DNA of 64,000 nucleotides from the NCBI GenBank assembly GCA_013397075.1, contig VWZS01005946.1, forward strand, positions 341,616 through 405,615, written 5' to 3'. Positions 60,069-64,000 of the stretch are shown here, piece after piece. This DNA comes from Rhabdornis inornatus. Lineage: Eukaryota; Chordata; Aves; Passeriformes; Rhabdornithidae. A program made the position numbers and the translations under genes. Position 1 is the first letter of the stretch. Each line of letters opens with the position of its first letter. The notes under the pieces are model-generated. The model was not told the origin of the DNA. It was given only the letters and a program-made list of their open reading frames with translations, and did not search any database.

Positions 60069-62851
60069 TGTTACAGAACACCAGCTTTCAAGGAAGACAG
60101 AGAGCGACCTCAGCCTTCCTCAAGCCCCCAGGAGATCATCCCCATAACTTTTCCTGTGGCATTATTTTAGTTCACTCTCCCTCCCCACAGATTGCTGTAG
60201 CCCTGACCTTCAGAAGCTTTCCTCCCTGACCACATTACATAGTGTTTCTATCTGTCACTGTGTTCATTACAGGTTGTTGCTATGTGCAAAAGCCCCCTAG
60301 AAGGCAGGCCAGCTCAAACTTCCCCATCTAAAATCAGTTGCACAGATTGGTGAAGACCAGAACAGCAGGTTAGAAAACCTAATTGCTTAGAAAAGATTGT
60401 AGTCTCAAAACATCCTCTGGTGACCTAGGGAAAGGGGGAAATGTTTCACTGAAATAACTCCAAATAAAGAAATCTGCTTTACACAAAACCCACACAAACA
60501 CTTTTGTGTACAACTGATGTCACTGCTGACAAGTTAAGCTGTTTATGTTACCAGAGGGGAAAAATAAAAACAACAGAGAGCAGGTTTTCACTTGCAAGTG
60601 GAATTTAGCTTGTTTCCAGCTTAATATCATGGACACAACAAGTTTCTCATTTTCTCTTCCCTAGTCTCTCATTTCAAAATACATTCTTTACAAGAGATTG
60701 AGTCCTTTGTTTACAATGCAACAGACACAAATTTTGCAGAACAACAGGCACTGACATTAGAGAGCTAGACTTTGGATTGTATCAAAATTTGAATATGCAA
60801 AACTACTCTAAATCACAATCTTCTTTAGCCTTCCAAGCTCTCCTCAGAAAGGCTCAGAAGGCTCAGAAACTGCATCAAGAGCCACTTATTGACATGTGGT
60901 TCAGAGATTGCATTGGCTCTGGAGCACTTACCCAGCATTGCTTGAATGAAGCAACGTTGGCCGGAGATGGACAAAAGCACAGTCTGCACATGGATTGTGA
61001 CTGTTCAAGTCCTTTCACTTGCAAGAGCACCAACTCTCACAGTCTCAGTTCTTTCACAAAGGTATTGCCCAGATGACAAACCCAGTCAGCCCATTTCCTG
61101 CTTTGCACTTGCTGACTTAAAGCCTTTACAAGTTTTACAGGGTTTTGCCATGACTCCAACAGTGGTTGCTAAGCTGCACCTGCTTCCTCAAACACAGCAG
61201 CTGGGAAACAGCTGCCCAAGCAGAGCACACCGACCCACTGCTCTCCCTCCTCTCCAAAAGATCTCCACCATCCTCACAGGAAATGGACACGTGGGAGGAT
61301 ACCTGCTCAAGGGCACTTCCCAGGAAATGGAGTATTGCAGGCCATAATGCAATCCCAAAGGAGCAAAAACCTGACAGGAAGTAGCACCCAGGTCTTGCCA
61401 GTGAGCATCCTTAGATGCCAGCTTTCTCTGTTCTGCTACTGGAACAGAAGAACAATGTACTGTCTTTCTACCAGAAAAAATCTGCCAGAGGAAACAGACT
61501 GAAATAAAGCATTTTCAAACACTTTCTCCAGCTATGTTCCCAATTACTTTCAGTTGCGTCCTGAAATAAAACAGTCCCACAAGGTCCCCAGAAATGTCTG
61601 TGTCTTTGTCCCTGGCCCTTCTAAATTTATCCAGTTTCCTCTATCATCTGCACAGCAAAACTCCTGGCACAATCAAGTGGAGCCCTTACTGCCCATCTGC
61701 TGTGAAAATTGTGTTTTAAGGTAATAAAACCTAAATTTAGCAAATACTTGTTTCTTCTCATATATCATCAAGCAAGCTGAGCATATGGACAAGGCGCTTC
61801 AAGCATGTTACAGCCAGGGCCAGGAGACGGCATTTGTTTCTATTCTGTGCAAAGTTCTGTCAACTGGGAGCCAAAAGATTTTATCACTAGAAATCTTCAT
61901 GCTTTTGGGGTGTTTCTCCCATGGCACAACCTGACAACTCCTGGTTCACAGTTTTCAGACACCAGAGAGAATCCAGCTCCAAGCGTCTAGACAAAATGAA
62001 GCTCCTGAAGAAGAATTTTCCAGTGCTTAGCAGAAATTTGATGCATATCATCCATCAGCATCTGTGTTTTTTAGCTAGGTTCTAGGTGTTTTACCTACAA
62101 CAGAAGTTGTATATTCAACTAAGTTCAAACATTAACAAACTTTTAACATTTCATTCAGATGGTTTATATGAACTCAAGAAAGCTTTGGGATGTACATTTT
62201 CACCACTTGTAAATAATGGCTGAAAGGATTTATTTTGTTTCAAAACAACTTTCCCACTGCTTTTTTTCCCAAGTGAGATAAACCATGGCATGATCAAAAA
62301 GATAATAATCTTTCATCACTGGTGAACTCCTACTCTGTTGACTCTCTTGTGCATGCACAGGTTTTGCACTTTGCTTAGCTTTCCTCCTATGTTTTCAATG
62401 ATTCCCAATTTCCATTTGATTAAAGCACAGAACAAGCTGGAAGCTGCCCCTTTACCTTTTTCCTAACTATTAGATGGTGCTTCTTTGAAAAGGCTTCATA
62501 ATCCTCTTCTCCCAGTTCATGGGTCTCACTTGCTGGTGCACGTACCACAGCAGCTTTTCTTCATGATATCTTTTCGCCTCTGCATCATTTTCCCTTTTCT
62601 TTGTGTCACAACAATGCACAGATACTGCTGTATACTGCCATGTGAGCACTGCAAGAAGAGCAAGAAGGTAATTCTGAATCACATGTCTGGTAATCCAAAC
62701 CAACACAAGAGCATGAGGGAGAGGAAGAGGCATGCCCAGCTAAGTGCAATTCTGTTTCCAGGATGTCACAGGGCCTTGTCACAGGTGGAGTAATGGAAAC
62801 CAAGAACCTCATGGGCCTAAAATGGAACAACTTCCAGGAACAACTGTGGTT

Positions 62852-62902
62852 CAGAGGCTTGGAAATTGGAAAATTGCAAAATCCTCAGAGGCTTGGAAAT
62901 TG
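62852..62902. repeat. Two-copy 34-bp tandem repeat
   Basis: The 17-mer cagaggcttggaaattg occurs at 62852-62868 and again at 62886-62902, with related attgcaaaa sequence after each. Confidence 0.7.
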
Positions 62903-64000
62903 CAAAAGAGGAGACCCTGTCATGAAAATGCTGTGACTATGAATTCATCTTATCAGCATCACTAAACATTCAACATCTTTAGGGAAAGCCAGCTCTGCAG
63001 TGAAAGAGCACAAAAAATTACCTAGAAATGCACATATTGAGCTCTATGGTTTGGGGGAAGGTTGGACATCTTGATATATCTATATGTGTGCACTGGTCTT
63101 TTAAGGAATATAGAGAGGACAGGAAAGAACTGTGGTGCTCTCACAGCTCTTTTTCAATAACCTAAAAGAAAATGCCTTTGTTACTATGAGACCAATACTG
63201 CTGAAAACTGAACAGAAAATTATGGAATCAGTGATAACAGCTTTGGAGAGGGTGGAATTCACAGCTTTACTTTTTAGAACTTCAGAAGCCTTTCTGAGCT
63301 GAAGACAAGGTTGCCATTTTTCTATTATATCAACAGAGAAATAATCACAAGGTGTTGAACACTAAATGCATCCCTAGGCCATAAGCTTTCCAAGGTGGCA
63401 ATAATTACTTTTTCCTGTCTGCAATGCCTTTACTGTAATGAAGCATTCACTCTATTCTTCACTCTATTAGTCACGCCTAAAATGATAACTTTCTGCCATT
63501 ACTACTGATGATTGCACTAGGCTTTTGGCAATGTTCTGTACTAAGAGAAAAGTTTAATATCTGTTAGCTGGGGCAAGAATGGTGCAGGAAGGATTCACAC
63601 AAGGTGTACTGTGTCCTGAGCAGAAACTGCTGGTGACAGCCAGGAGGGCACAAACAACTGAGGCAGTCTTAGGGCAGATGGGACAAGCAGTCATGATGGC
63701 CAAAGGTGAATGTAGAAAACTACTCTGGATGCTGCCCTGCAATCAGGTAGCCAAGGTTATCTCCCAGCTATTTGTTTGCTTGTATGTCAGGAGAGAATTA
63801 GCTATACAAACAGAAGCTTGCATTACCATGGATCATTTTTTCTATCTGCCAGGATAGTTTGACACCCATAAAACACCACCCCAGACAGGGATAAATATCC
63901 ACACCACTGTGAGTCTATCATCAATTCTCTGCTGAAGCGACTGATTTTGATTTAAAAATTAACAAACATGACCTGACTGATTTTTTTTATGTTGCTGCTT

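Larger units (their letters stand above)
53286..64000. other. Intergenic DNA, no gene recognised
   Basis: AT-rich unique sequence. Frames are at most 133 codons (60946-61347, plus), overlapping others and without family signatures. A short minus-strand frame at 54015-54221 has a Lys/Arg patch and a CEKC pair, but I cannot assign it. I see no RNA gene, LTR or CR1 copy in this stretch. Confidence 0.5.

Overview
This window reads as gene-poor avian nuclear DNA from a draft assembly. Three things point to a bird: several CR1 LINE 3' ends (one copy is about 1.95 kb with reverse-transcriptase remnants), several LTR families that I recognise as typical of bird genomes, and an alpharetrovirus-like tRNA-Trp primer-binding site in an ERV. 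I cannot fix the species. Bases called N at 10092, 10782, 11325-11339, 33723 and 52164 sit beside exact sequence duplications, so this is a draft assembly with local false duplications. I find no intact host protein-coding gene, tRNA, rRNA or CRISPR array. Nearly all open frames of 60-200 codons look like chance frames in intergenic or repeat DNA.

Layout. 1-21.4 kb is intergenic sequence with simple repeats, one CR1 3' end (about 4436-4606) and a misassembled block (10066-11808). 21.4-34.0 kb holds a solo LTR (21418-21963, minus), two short CR1 tails (23.5 and 24.7 kb), the long 5'-truncated CR1 (about 28527-30480, minus) and a second LTR of the first LTR's family (33259-34034, plus) with a 205-bp false duplication. 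37.7-46.2 kb holds two minus-strand LTRs of a longer family. The first, 37699-39362, has a perfect 5-bp target duplication and itself carries a nested younger LTR at 38247-38757. 49.1-53.3 kb is a defective endogenous retrovirus on the minus strand. 53.3-64 kb is again plain intergenic DNA.

The notable object is the ERV at 49083-53285. Read on the minus strand it runs: 5' LTR, tRNA-Trp primer-binding site, untranslated leader, a short gag-like start, an intron-less piece of the cellular kinesin gene KIF21A (C-terminal WD40 repeats plus what is probably 3' UTR), then the pol 3' end (RNase H tail and integrase with an exact D-X35-E spacing), an env transmembrane tail and the 3' LTR. The kinesin cDNA stands where most of gag, protease and reverse transcriptase should be. 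This is the architecture of a host-gene-transducing retrovirus, and it fits RNA-level template switching (LTR-mediated retroposition) rather than LINE-mediated retrocopying. The captured sequence now carries two frameshifts and a stop codon, so it is a pseudogene. A 559-bp stretch of it is also falsely duplicated around a single N.
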